Assembly (NCBI GenBank): GCA_965228005.1
Contig: CBDDGV010000001.1
Coordinates: forward strand, 806,001-870,000
From: JBCCXZ01 sp965228005
GTDB lineage: Bacteria > Planctomycetota > Planctomycetia > Pirellulales > Lacipirellulaceae
DNA length: 64,000 bases
Reading direction: 5' to 3'
The notes beneath the pieces were generated by a model. The model saw only the letters and a list, made by a program, of their open reading frames with translations, was not told where the DNA came from and did not search any database. Shown here piece by piece: positions 42,846-51,524 of the stretch (position 1 is its first letter; each line of letters starts with the position of its first letter). Position numbers and translations under genes: made by a program.

Positions 42846-45752
42846 ATGGCCGGCGATTCCGCGGAACGCAACCTCCTCTTCGGCGTGCTGGCCGTTCAGC
42901 TCGACTTCATCACCCGCGACCAGCTCGTCGCCGCTACCAGCCAGTGGGTGCTGAACAAGCAGCGGCCCCTCCGCGAGGTGTTTGTCGACCTGCAGGCCCT
43001 CACCGCCGACGAGGCCGTGCTGCTCGACGGCGTCGTCCAGAAGCACCTGGAGCGCAACGGCGACGACCCCCGCCAGAGCCTGCAGTCGATCGAAGCCTTC
43101 GACTCGGTCCGGGCGACCCTGGGCGAACTCCACGACGACGACGTCCGTTCCACCGTGGAGTTCGACACGATCGGCGCCGCCGGCGATGAGTCCGCCAAGG
43201 ACGGCCCATCCGGCGACACGTCGCACGACACCACCGGCGTCCCCGCCAGCCGCCCCAAGTCCGCCGCCCCGGACGAGCACTCCACGCAGGCCGGCTCGCC
43301 CGATGTGCAGGCCGCCTCACAGCACCGCTTCACCGTCCTCCGGATGCACCAGAAGGGCGGCTTGGGGCGCGTGTCGGTCGCGCTCGACGAGGAACTCAAC
43401 CGCGAGATCGCCCTCAAAGAGATCCTGCCCACCCACGCCGACAACGAAGAGAACCGCAACCGCTTCGTCCGCGAGGCCGAGATCACCGGCGCGCTCGAGC
43501 ACCCGGGGATCGTCCCCGTCTACAGCCTCGGCCACTTCGCCGACGGCCGCCCCTACTACGCCATGCGGTTCATCCACGGGGTGAACATGCAGCGGGCGAT
43601 CGAAGACTTCTTCCACGCCAATCACAGCGGCGGCGAGCGGCAGCTCGCCTTCCGGCAGCTGCTGGCCCGGTTTATCCACGTCTGCAACGCGATGGACTAC
43701 GCCCACAGCCGCGGCGTCATCCACCGCGACCTCAAGCCCAGCAACGTGATGATCGGCGAGTACGGCGAGACGCTCGTCGTCGACTGGGGGTTGGCCAAGT
43801 CGCTCGGCGAAGACCTTTCGCAGACTTCGATCGACGTGCCCTCCAGCGGCGCCATCCACCCCTCGACCGCGCCCGTCGCCCCGACCAAGCGGGCGATGTC
43901 GACCAGCACGCAGATGGGCCGCATCGTCGGCACCGCGCCGTACATGAGCCCCGAGCAGGCCGCCGGCCGGCTCGACAGCCTCGGCCCCCGCAGCGACGTC
44001 TACAGCCTCGGGGCGACGCTCTACCACGTCATCACCGGCCGCGTCGCCTTCAAGGGCACCGAGGAAGAGGTCATCGGCAACGTGCAGATGGGCCGCTTCG
44101 CCAAGCCCCGGGAGGTCCGCCCCGACGTGCCCCGCTCGCTGGAAGCCATTTGCTTGAAGGCGATGGCCCGCCTGCCCAAAGACCGCTACGCCTCCGCCCG
44201 CGAGCTGGCCGACGACATGGAACGGTTCATGGGCGACGAACGCGTCGCGGCCTACCGTGAACCTGTCCCGGCGCGGCTCTGGCGTTGGACCCGCAACCAC
44301 AAGGCGTCTGTCGCGGGGGCTGTTGGCACGCTTACCGTCGCGGTCGCCGCGCTCACCGCCGGGGTCATCCTGCTCGGCAACGCCAACGTGCGCGAACGGC
44401 AGCTCCGCGACCAGGTCGAGACCAACCTGCTCGAAGCGGAACGCCAGCGCGAGGCCGCCGAGACCAACTTCCGCCTCGCCCGCGAGTCGGTCCGCGACTA
44501 CTACCTGCTCGTGAGCGAAGACACCTTGCTGAAGCAGCGCGGCCTCGAGCCCCTCCGCGACTCGCTGCTCGACCAGGCGCTCAAGTACTACCAGGAGTTC
44601 CTCGAGCAGCGGGAAGACGACCCCACGCTGCGGGACGAGGTGGCGTCCGCCCATTTCGTTGCCGGGCAGATCTCGACCACCACCGGCAAGTTCGAAGAAG
44701 CCCTCGGCCACTTCGAGCGGGCCGCCGAGATCCAGGAGCCGCTGGCCGAGGGCGAGTCGGCCCCGGTCGAGGCGATCGCCGAATACGGCCGCACCGTCAA
44801 CGCGATGGGGGACGCCGTCATCCGTCAGGGCCAGGTGGAGGAGGCCAAAGAGCTCTTCGAGAAGGCCGTCACCCTGCGTCGACGGCTCACCACCGCAGAG
44901 CCCGGCAACCCCGAGCACGCCCGCGAGGTGGCCAGCAGCATGATGAACGTCGGCGTCGCCGAGTTTAATCTCGGCAACATCGACCAGGGGATCGAGCTCT
45001 TCGAGCAGGCCCAGGGCCTGCGCATCGCCCACCTGGGCGTGGACGATGCGACCGATGTCCGGCTGCAACGCGACCTCGGCATGGGCTACTACAACCTGGG
45101 CGTCACGCGTAGCCGCATCGGCGAGTACGACGCCGCCGAACAGAACCTCTTCAACGCCGCCGACGCCTTCGGCAAACTGATCCAGTCGGACCCCAACGAC
45201 CTCGCCAACCAGCGCCGCCTCGCCGCTTGCAAACGCATGCTGGGCGACTTCCGCGCCGCGGAAGAGGACGCCGCCGGCGCCGTCGAATTCTACCGCGAGG
45301 CGGTCGACCTGCTGACTCCCTTGCGCATCCGCCACCCCTTCGTCCCCGAGTACGCTACCGACCTCGCCGGCGTCCACATGCACATGGGCGAGCAGCAGCA
45401 GGCCCTCGGCCAGCTCAGCGACGCGCTCGTCTCGCTGGAGAAGGCGATCCTCCGCCTGCGGAACCTCCCCGAGGAGAGCGCGGGGCTGGCCCGCCACGCC
45501 CGCGACCTCGGCGTCGCCCTCCGCACGGCCGCCGCGGTGCTCGTCGAGCTCGGCCGCCCCGAAGAGGCCCGCCTGCGGCTCGAAGAATCGCGCGACACGC
45601 TCACCGCCCTCGTCCGTGCCGACACCACCGATACGGATTCGCTCGCCGCTCTCGACCGCACGATGGCGGCGATCGGTGAACTCGAGGCGCCGCCGGAAGA
45701 GGAGCCCTCTAGCGCGGAAAAGCTTTCCCCCGCAGCAGACAGCGACGAATAG
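42846..45752 (+). CDS. transmembrane Ser/Thr protein kinase with TPR-rich periplasmic region
   Basis: 968 residues from ATG 42846; the open frame upstream overlaps copy B of the repeat and the previous gene. The kinase domain (about 160-460) has KGGLGRVSVA, Lys191 in ALKEI, HRDLKPSN with Asp295 and GTAPYMSPEQ. The magnesium motif is DWG (313-315) instead of DFG. One transmembrane helix lies at about 486-511. After a coiled coil, residues 560-930 form several TPR units (GKFEEALGHFERAAEIQ, GQVEEAKELFEKAV). N-terminal 1-110 is a helical domain not recognised. No sigma gene is adjacent, unlike the first kinase. Confidence 0.92.
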   Translation: MAGDSAERNLLFGVLAVQLDFITRDQLVAATSQWVLNKQRPLREVFVDLQALTADEAVLLDGVVQKHLERNGDDPRQSLQSIEAFDSVRATLGELHDDDVRSTVEFDTIGAAGDESAKDGPSGDTSHDTTGVPASRPKSAAPDEHSTQAGSPDVQAASQHRFTVLRMHQKGGLGRVSVALDEELNREIALKEILPTHADNEENRNRFVREAEITGALEHPGIVPVYSLGHFADGRPYYAMRFIHGVNMQRAIEDFFHANHSGGERQLAFRQLLARFIHVCNAMDYAHSRGVIHRDLKPSNVMIGEYGETLVVDWGLAKSLGEDLSQTSIDVPSSGAIHPSTAPVAPTKRAMSTSTQMGRIVGTAPYMSPEQAAGRLDSLGPRSDVYSLGATLYHVITGRVAFKGTEEEVIGNVQMGRFAKPREVRPDVPRSLEAICLKAMARLPKDRYASARELADDMERFMGDERVAAYREPVPARLWRWTRNHKASVAGAVGTLTVAVAALTAGVILLGNANVRERQLRDQVETNLLEAERQREAAETNFRLARESVRDYYLLVSEDTLLKQRGLEPLRDSLLDQALKYYQEFLEQREDDPTLRDEVASAHFVAGQISTTTGKFEEALGHFERAAEIQEPLAEGESAPVEAIAEYGRTVNAMGDAVIRQGQVEEAKELFEKAVTLRRRLTTAEPGNPEHAREVASSMMNVGVAEFNLGNIDQGIELFEQAQGLRIAHLGVDDATDVRLQRDLGMGYYNLGVTRSRIGEYDAAEQNLFNAADAFGKLIQSDPNDLANQRRLAACKRMLGDFRAAEEDAAGAVEFYREAVDLLTPLRIRHPFVPEYATDLAGVHMHMGEQQQALGQLSDALVSLEKAILRLRNLPEESAGLARHARDLGVALRTAAAVLVELGRPEEARLRLEESRDTLTALVRADTTDTDSLAALDRTMAAIGELEAPPEEEPSSAEKLSPAADSDE

Positions 45753-45810
45753 GCGACATCCTCCTCTCGGGCAAACCCTTCTAGCCGCCGGACGGCTCTA
45801 CACCGGAAAA

Positions 45811-45826
45811 CTGTACAGAACCACAG
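45811..45826. promoter_or_regulatory. putative LexA (SOS) operator upstream of recA
   Basis: CTGTACAGAACCACAG fits CTGT-N8-ACAG exactly, and the flanking bases extend it to ACTGT...ACAGT. It lies 146-131 nt before the recA start and ends ten bases upstream of a -35-like hexamer. lexA itself is not in the window. Confidence 0.55.
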
Positions 45827-45835
45827 TATTTCCTC

Positions 45836-45864
45836 TTGCCCGGTCCCGACAGCGTCGATATAGT
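45836..45864 (+). promoter_or_regulatory. putative sigma-70-type promoter of recA
   Basis: TTGCCC (45836-45841), a 17-base spacer and TATAGT (45859-45864). The spacing is ideal, and it is the only good -35/-10 pair seen in the recA leader. Confidence 0.5.
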
Positions 45865-45956
45865 GCTCGTACGTTCACCATACCGCACATGCGCCCGCCA
45901 GTTCTGCTAGCGGCTGTTTCTCCTACCGATTTTTCCTGTAGATTAGGGGCTCCCAC

Positions 45957-47126
45957 ATGGTCGCGACCGCCTCCAAACCAAGCACCTCCGAGAAACCAGC
46001 ACCCAAGCAGAACGGCATGGCCAAGAAAGCAAAGTCCGGCGGCAAGAAGGCCGCCAAGAAGTCTCCTGTCTCCGCCATCATGGAGGGCTCCCCCGAGCTC
46101 CGCCACACCGTCGCCGCCATCGAGAAGCAGTTCGGCGAGGGCTCCATCATGCCCCTGGGGGCCGACCAGGTCCGCCGCATCCAGGGCATCCCCACCGGCA
46201 GCCTCTCGCTGGACATCGCCCTCGGCGGGCAGGGCATCCCCCGCGGGCGGATCATCGAGATCTACGGCCCCGAGTCGAGCGGCAAGACCACCCTCGCCCT
46301 GCACACCATCGCCCAGGCTCAGAAGTCTGAGGGCATCGCGGCCTTCATCGACGCCGAACACGCCCTCGACCCCAGCTGGGCCAAGAAGCTCGGCGTCGAC
46401 CTCGAGACGCTGCTCGTCTCCCAGCCCAACTGCGGCGAGGAGGCCATGCACATCACCGAGATGCTCATCAAGAGCAACGCGGTCGACATCATCGTGGTCG
46501 ACTCGGTCGCCGCGCTCGTGCCCAAGAAAGAACTCGACGGCGAGATCGGCGACTCCCACGTCGGCCTCCAGGCCCGGCTCATGAGCCAGTCGATGCGGAA
46601 GCTCACCGGCGCCATCGCCAAGAGCAAGACCTGCGTGGTCTTCATCAACCAGATCCGCGAGAAGGTAGGCGTCATGTTCGGCAGCCCCGAGACCACCCCC
46701 GGCGGCCGGGCCCTCAAGTTCTACTCCTCCTGCCGCATCGACGTCCGCCGCATCGGCCAGCTCAAGGACGGAGAGGAGGTCGTCGGCCAACGCGTCCGCG
46801 CCAAGGTCGTCAAGAACAAGGTCGCCCCGCCGTTCCGCTCCGCCGAGTTCGACATGATGCACGCCGACGGCATCAGCTACGAAGGAGACCTCCTGGACAT
46901 GGGCATGGAGCAGAAGATCGTCTCACGCACAGGAGCCTGGTTCCGCTACGGCGAGATGCAGCTCGGCCAGGGCAAAGAGAAGGCCCGGCTGTTCCTCAAG
47001 GAGAACCCCGAGATCGGCGAAGAGATCAAAGACAAAATCCTCGCCGCCGGCGGTTACGAAGACCTGCTCGCCAACCCCGTCGCCGCCAACGGTGAAGCGG
47101 ACGCCGAGGAACTCGACGAGGGATAG
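45957..47126 (+). CDS. recA: recombinase RecA
   Basis: 389 residues. Walker A is GPESSGKTTL, Walker B is VDIIVVDSVAAL, and MSQSMRKLTGAIAKSKTCVVFINQIREK is the conserved L1/L2 neighbourhood. It promotes homologous strand exchange and LexA cleavage. The N-terminus is about 38 residues longer than usual and Lys/Ala-rich, with an internal ATG at 46017 that would shorten it by 20 residues. The leader carries a LexA-box-like site and a promoter-like pair. Twenty-five-base tandem repeats begin 24 nt past the stop. Confidence 0.97.
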   Translation: MVATASKPSTSEKPAPKQNGMAKKAKSGGKKAAKKSPVSAIMEGSPELRHTVAAIEKQFGEGSIMPLGADQVRRIQGIPTGSLSLDIALGGQGIPRGRIIEIYGPESSGKTTLALHTIAQAQKSEGIAAFIDAEHALDPSWAKKLGVDLETLLVSQPNCGEEAMHITEMLIKSNAVDIIVVDSVAALVPKKELDGEIGDSHVGLQARLMSQSMRKLTGAIAKSKTCVVFINQIREKVGVMFGSPETTPGGRALKFYSSCRIDVRRIGQLKDGEEVVGQRVRAKVVKNKVAPPFRSAEFDMMHADGISYEGDLLDMGMEQKIVSRTGAWFRYGEMQLGQGKEKARLFLKENPEIGEEIKDKILAAGGYEDLLANPVAANGEADAEELDEG

Positions 47127-47150
47127 CGGAAAGCATATTTCTTCTGTAGA

Positions 47151-47268
47151 AGGGCTCTCTGTTTCTCCTTGTGGGAGGGCTCTCTGTTTCTTCTTGTGGG
47201 AGGGCTCTCTGAGCCCGATTACGCTTGGTGTCGGAAACCGTCATCGGCTTCGGAGAAGCCTCCCACAA
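47151..47268. repeat. 25-bp tandem repeats and inverted-repeat element behind recA
   Basis: AGGGCTCTCTG starts at 47151, 47176 and 47201, a period of exactly 25 bp with near-identical units. The last unit opens an element whose ends TTGTGGGAGG (47194) and CCTCCCACAA (ending 47268) are inverted repeats. The element sits between the convergent recA and phosphatase genes. Confidence 0.75.
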
Positions 47269-47323
47269 ATCACTTCTCTCGACTCATTTCGTTCGACATT
47301 GCAGACAACAGGGCAGGCCGCCC

Positions 47324-48007
47324 CTACCGGATGCTCGCCCGACGACGCGGCAGCTCCGTCTCACGCGTCTCGCCCGCCTGGCAGGCCTGCCACACCCGGC
47401 CGGTCGCCGGCTCGAAGGCCGTCAGCCAGCCGCCGCCGAAGCACCACGTGTCGATGCACACCAAGTGCCCTAGGTTGATCACCTCGCCCCGCCTATTCGC
47501 CGTGTGACCCAGCACCGCCGTCTTCCCCGAGACGTGCGGCCCCGGAACCCGAGCCACCAGCGATTCCCAACGCAGCTCCTGCCACGGCTGACGGTCCAGC
47601 GGCAGCTCCGGGTCGAAGTTGCCGTGGGCAAAGAAGTGCTCCTCGGTCTCGTAGCAGTCGACCCAGCTCCGCAGAAAATCGCCGTGCTCGGGGTCGACCT
47701 CGCCGCCGTAGGAGTCGAGCGTCTCCTGCCCGCCGTGGGTGAGCCACACGCCCGTCGGCCGGCCGTCGAGGTACTCCAACAGCATCTGGTCGTGGTTGCC
47801 CAGAATGGGGACCAGCATCTCGCCGCGTTTCAGCTCCCGCAGCCGCTCGACCACCCCCCGGCTGTCGGGCCCGCGGTCGATCGCGTCGCCTAGCGAGACC
47901 AGCAGGTCGCCCGCTCCGAGCGCCACCAGCTCCAACAGCGCGTCCAGCGCCGCCGAGCACCCGTGGATATCCCCTACGGCGATCACCCGCCCCGTGTTGC
48001 TTGCCAC
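47324..48007 (-). CDS. calcineurin-like (PPP-family) metallophosphoesterase
   Basis: 227 residues from GTG 48005-48007, which has GAGGAA 7 nt upstream. Metal-binding motifs follow PPP order: GDIHGC, GDAIDRGPDSRGVV, and GNHDQM; the later HG (AHGNFD) and GH (LGHTANR) histidines complete the site. Such bacterial enzymes are Ser/Thr phosphatases of the PrpA type or diadenosine tetraphosphatases. With two Ser/Thr kinases nearby, a protein phosphatase role is attractive but unproven. Confidence 0.87.
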   Translation of the reverse strand: MASNTGRVIAVGDIHGCSAALDALLELVALGAGDLLVSLGDAIDRGPDSRGVVERLRELKRGEMLVPILGNHDQMLLEYLDGRPTGVWLTHGGQETLDSYGGEVDPEHGDFLRSWVDCYETEEHFFAHGNFDPELPLDRQPWQELRWESLVARVPGPHVSGKTAVLGHTANRRGEVINLGHLVCIDTWCFGGGWLTAFEPATGRVWQACQAGETRETELPRRRASIR

Positions 48008-48154
48008 CGGATTCCTCGCGGTTAAAGGCCCCCGAAGGGCCAATCAGCGTCCTTGTTGAAGCACCGCGATTGTCGCGGTTGCTACCCCGCGGTCAACGGC
48101 CCGCTAAACTTCACTATCGCCGCGAGTCCCCCCAGCCACTGGACCGAACCCGCC

Positions 48155-49540
48155 TTGTCGCCTGCCCGCCGCACACTGTTCCCGCTGCTGCTGTTGCTGC
48201 TCGCGTCGGCCCCGCTCAACCGACGGTCCGCCGCCGAGGGCGTCGACCCGCCCGATGTGCAGCGCGGCCTCCACCTGCTGCTCAACAAGGCCTACGTCCC
48301 GCCGGCGTTCGATCAGCAAACCTTCGACGAGGCCTGGCGGTTCTGGGAAGAACCCGCCCGCTCCCGCGCCGCCGCGGCCGACCCCGACGAGCGCCTCCGC
48401 CTCGCGTTCGTCCGCTACGGCCTCACGCCCCGGCCAGGCGACCCGACCAAGCCGATGCAGTACGTCGTCGACGACGCCGGCGTCTGGACGCTCAACTGCT
48501 TCGGCTGCCACCAGGGCTCCGCCGCAGGAGTCGCCCACCCCGGAACGCCCAACGCCCAGTTCGCCCTCGCAACGCTCGTCAACGACGTCCGGCTCGCCAA
48601 GCTCCGCCAACGCAAGCAGCTCACCGACCTCGACATCGGCTCGATGATGATGCCGCTCGGCACCACCGTCGGCACCACCAACGCGGTGATGTTCGGCGTC
48701 GGCCTCATGCACTACCGCGACGACGACCTCAACCTCGTCCGCAAGCTCCAGCCCCCCCGCATGGTGCACCACGACCACGACGCCCCCCCGTGGTGGAACA
48801 CCTCCCGCAAACAGCGGCTCTACTGCGACAACTTCGCCCCCCGCGGACACCGGGCCCTCATGCAGTTCATCGCCTCCGAAGAAAACGGCCCCGAGAAGTT
48901 CCGCGAGTGGGAAGACGACTTCCGGCACATCGAGGCGTACATCGACTCGCTCGAGCCGCCACCGTACCCCTTCGAAATCGACGCCCCGCTCGCCGAGGAG
49001 GGCCGCGTGGCGTTTGAAAATAACTGCGCCCGCTGCCACGGCACGTACGGCCCCGGCGGCGATTACCCCGAGCGGATCATCTCCATCGAGGAAGTCGGCA
49101 CCGACCCCGTGCGGCTCGGCTCGCTCACCGTCGAGCACCGAGCGGGTTACGGCCGCAACTGGATCAACGAGTACGGCGCCAAGGGCGAGGTGATTGCCGA
49201 CCCCGGCGGCTACCTCGCGCCGCCGCTCGACGGCGTTTGGGCCACCGCGCCCTACTTCCACAACGGCAGCGTTCCCACGCTGTGGCACGTGCTGCGGCCG
49301 GACCAGCGGCCCGACGTGTGGCGGCACCCCGACGACCCGGCCGGTTACGATCAACAGCGCGTCGGCCTGCCGGTCGTCACGTTCCACAAGCTGCCGAACG
49401 ACCAGATCCACAGCCCCGCCGAGCAGCGCCGCTACTTCGACACCAGCGTCACCGGCAAAGACGCGGGCGGTCACGACTTCCCCGCGTCGCTCAACGAAGA
49501 CGAGAAGCAAGCCCTGCTCGAGTACCTCAAGACTCTCTAA
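48155..49540 (+). CDS. secreted dihaem c-type cytochrome (RoxA/peroxidase-like)
   Basis: About 461 residues if translation starts at TTG 48155, which gives a clean signal peptide (LFPLLLLLLASAP). The frame is open further upstream, so the start is uncertain. Two haem-binding motifs are visible, CFGCH at Cys115 and CARCH at Cys291. APYFHNGSVPTLWHVL near the C-terminus is the typical segment of the RoxA/dihaem peroxidase branch. It is probably periplasmic and oxidises an organic substrate or acts on peroxide. It is divergent from the phosphatase gene. Confidence 0.82.
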   Translation: MSPARRTLFPLLLLLLASAPLNRRSAAEGVDPPDVQRGLHLLLNKAYVPPAFDQQTFDEAWRFWEEPARSRAAAADPDERLRLAFVRYGLTPRPGDPTKPMQYVVDDAGVWTLNCFGCHQGSAAGVAHPGTPNAQFALATLVNDVRLAKLRQRKQLTDLDIGSMMMPLGTTVGTTNAVMFGVGLMHYRDDDLNLVRKLQPPRMVHHDHDAPPWWNTSRKQRLYCDNFAPRGHRALMQFIASEENGPEKFREWEDDFRHIEAYIDSLEPPPYPFEIDAPLAEEGRVAFENNCARCHGTYGPGGDYPERIISIEEVGTDPVRLGSLTVEHRAGYGRNWINEYGAKGEVIADPGGYLAPPLDGVWATAPYFHNGSVPTLWHVLRPDQRPDVWRHPDDPAGYDQQRVGLPVVTFHKLPNDQIHSPAEQRRYFDTSVTGKDAGGHDFPASLNEDEKQALLEYLKTL

Positions 49541-49695
49541 GTCCGCGGCGTCTCCGCTGAATTGACACCGCCGGGAAGCCCGATAGGATGGACCGACTAA
49601 GGCGTTCCCAGCCTTGGGTTTAGCACACGACGAAGGGCCCCCGCGTTCGGAAGAGGGGCGCCCGCAAAAGCACCTCCAGGGAGGAGTGAGACACG

Positions 49696-51042
49696 ATGGC
49701 CGCACCGATCACCCAACTCGAGCACGCCCGCGCAGGCGACGTCACCCCCGCGATGGATTACGTCGCGAAACGCGAGTCGCTCTCCCCGGAGTCGGTCCGC
49801 GAAGAAGTCGCAGCCGGCCGGATGGTGATCCCCGCCAACACCGTGCACCTCGCCGGCCGCCTCGAGCCGATGTGCATCGGCATCGCCGCCAAGTGCAAGG
49901 TGAACGCCAACATCGGCAACTCCGCCGTTACCAGCGACATCGAAGGCGAGATCGAAAAGCTCCACACCTCCGTCCACTACGGCGCCGACACCGTGATGGA
50001 CCTCTCCACCGGCAAGAACATCGACGAGATCCGCAAGGCGATCATCGACGCCTCGCCCGTGCCCATCGGCACCGTCCCCATTTACCAGATGCTCGAAGAA
50101 CTCGGCGGCGAGATCGAGGACATGCGGCCGCAGCACTTCCTCGACATGGTCGAGCACCAAGCCAAGCAGGGCGTCGACTACATGACGATCCACTGCGGCG
50201 TGATGCTCGAGCACCTCCACCTCACGATGAACCGCGTCACCGGCATCGTCAGCCGCGGCGGCTCGCTCATCGCCAAGTGGATGATGGCCCACCGCAAGCA
50301 GAACCCGCTCTACGACAGCTTCGACGACCTCTGCGACATCATGCGGCAGTACGACGTCACCTGGAGCCTCGGCGACGGCCTCCGCCCCGGCTCGCTTGCC
50401 GACGCCAGCGACGACGCCCAATTCGCCGAACTCGACGTCCTCGGCGAGCTCACCCGCCGCGGCCAGCAGCGCGGCACGCAGGTGATGGTCGAGGGTCCGG
50501 GCCACATCCCCATGGACGAGGTCGGCATGAACGTCGAGAGGCAGATCGAGGTCTGCGACGGCGCCCCGTTCTACGTCCTCGGCCCGCTGGTGACCGACTT
50601 CGCCCCCGGCTACGACCACATCACAAGCTGCATCGGCGCCGCCCTGGCCGGCTGGTCCGGGGCCGCGATGCTCTGCTACGTCACGCCCAAGGAGCACCTC
50701 GGCCTGCCCGAGCGGGAAGACGTCAAGCAGGGCATGATCGCCTACAAGATCGCCGCCCACGCCGCCGACATCGCCCGCAAACGGCCCGGCGCCCGCGACC
50801 GCGACGACGCCCTCTCGAAAGCCCGCTTCGAGTTCGACTGGAACGAGCAGTTCCGCCTGGCGCTCGACCCCGAGACGGCCCGCGAGTACCACGACCAGAC
50901 CCTCCCGCAAGACACCTTCAAGAGCGCCCACTTCTGCAGCATGTGCGGGCCGAAGTACTGCTCGATGAAAATCACCGAAGACATCCGCGAGATGGCCGCC
51001 AAAGGCGACCTCGTCGAGCTCGAACCGGCGAAAGCCGAGTAG
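49696..51042 (+). CDS. thiC: phosphomethylpyrimidine synthase (ThiC)
   Basis: 448 residues, the short form without the N-terminal extension. Radical-SAM chemistry turns AIR into HMP phosphate for thiamine synthesis. The C-terminal cluster motif is CSMCGPKYC, and VEGPGHIPMDE and GPLVTDFAPGYDHI are conserved core segments. A GGGAGG ribosome site precedes the ATG. The 155-bp leader was checked for a TPP riboswitch and lacks its conserved elements. Confidence 0.96.
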   Translation: MAAPITQLEHARAGDVTPAMDYVAKRESLSPESVREEVAAGRMVIPANTVHLAGRLEPMCIGIAAKCKVNANIGNSAVTSDIEGEIEKLHTSVHYGADTVMDLSTGKNIDEIRKAIIDASPVPIGTVPIYQMLEELGGEIEDMRPQHFLDMVEHQAKQGVDYMTIHCGVMLEHLHLTMNRVTGIVSRGGSLIAKWMMAHRKQNPLYDSFDDLCDIMRQYDVTWSLGDGLRPGSLADASDDAQFAELDVLGELTRRGQQRGTQVMVEGPGHIPMDEVGMNVERQIEVCDGAPFYVLGPLVTDFAPGYDHITSCIGAALAGWSGAAMLCYVTPKEHLGLPEREDVKQGMIAYKIAAHAADIARKRPGARDRDDALSKARFEFDWNEQFRLALDPETAREYHDQTLPQDTFKSAHFCSMCGPKYCSMKITEDIREMAAKGDLVELEPAKAE

Positions 51043-51085
51043 CGGACACCACAAGAACCATCAGACATCCAGCCAGGAACCCGCG

Positions 51086-51514
51086 ATGAAATCCCATCTT
51101 TCCGCAGTGTTCGTGCTTGCCGCACTCGTCGTGTCGGGCTGCTCACAGCCGGCCGCCGAGACCGCGGCAGAAGCCGGGACCGAAGCAACCGTCGAGCCGG
51201 TCGCCTTCAACACCTCCGGCGCCCCGACCGTCAACTTCGCGGTCGAAGGCATGATGTGCGAGGCGGCCTGCGCTTCGAAGGTTCACGAGATCCTGGCGGG
51301 CCAGCCGGGCGTGGTCGACGCCAAGGTCGACTACCCGGCTAAGACCGCTACCGTTGCGATCGAAGAAGACGCCTTCGACGCCGAGGCCGCACTCGCGGCC
51401 TTGGCCGACTACCAGTTCGAGGGCAAGCTGCTCGACGGGGCCGCTCCGGCAACGACGGAACCGATCGAAGAAGCGGATGTGCCGGCGGTAGCGACTCCGG
51501 ACTCCGAGTCGTAA
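51086..51514 (+). CDS. lipoprotein with heavy-metal-associated (HMA) domain
   Basis: 142 residues. The lipobox VVSGC puts a lipidated Cys at 20. Residues about 48-115 are an HMA/ferredoxin-like fold: VNFAVEGMMCEAACASKV has the metal site in the CxxC-like form CEAAC, followed by VVDAKVDYPAKTATV. It would bind Cu(I) or Zn outside the cytoplasm. The acidic tail is low complexity. It is 44 nt after thiC and may be co-transcribed. No copper ATPase is adjacent. Confidence 0.82.
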   Translation: MKSHLSAVFVLAALVVSGCSQPAAETAAEAGTEATVEPVAFNTSGAPTVNFAVEGMMCEAACASKVHEILAGQPGVVDAKVDYPAKTATVAIEEDAFDAEAALAALADYQFEGKLLDGAAPATTEPIEEADVPAVATPDSES

Positions 51515-51524
51515 CCGGCTCCGC

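Noticed and set aside
43317..45497. Long minus-strand open frame opposite the second kinase
   Set aside because: Shadow of the kinase and TPR coding region; no start signal or domain.
49541..49695. Possible TPP riboswitch before thiC
   Set aside because: The conserved CTGAGA and ACCTGA-type elements are absent; only ordinary GC-rich hairpins are present.
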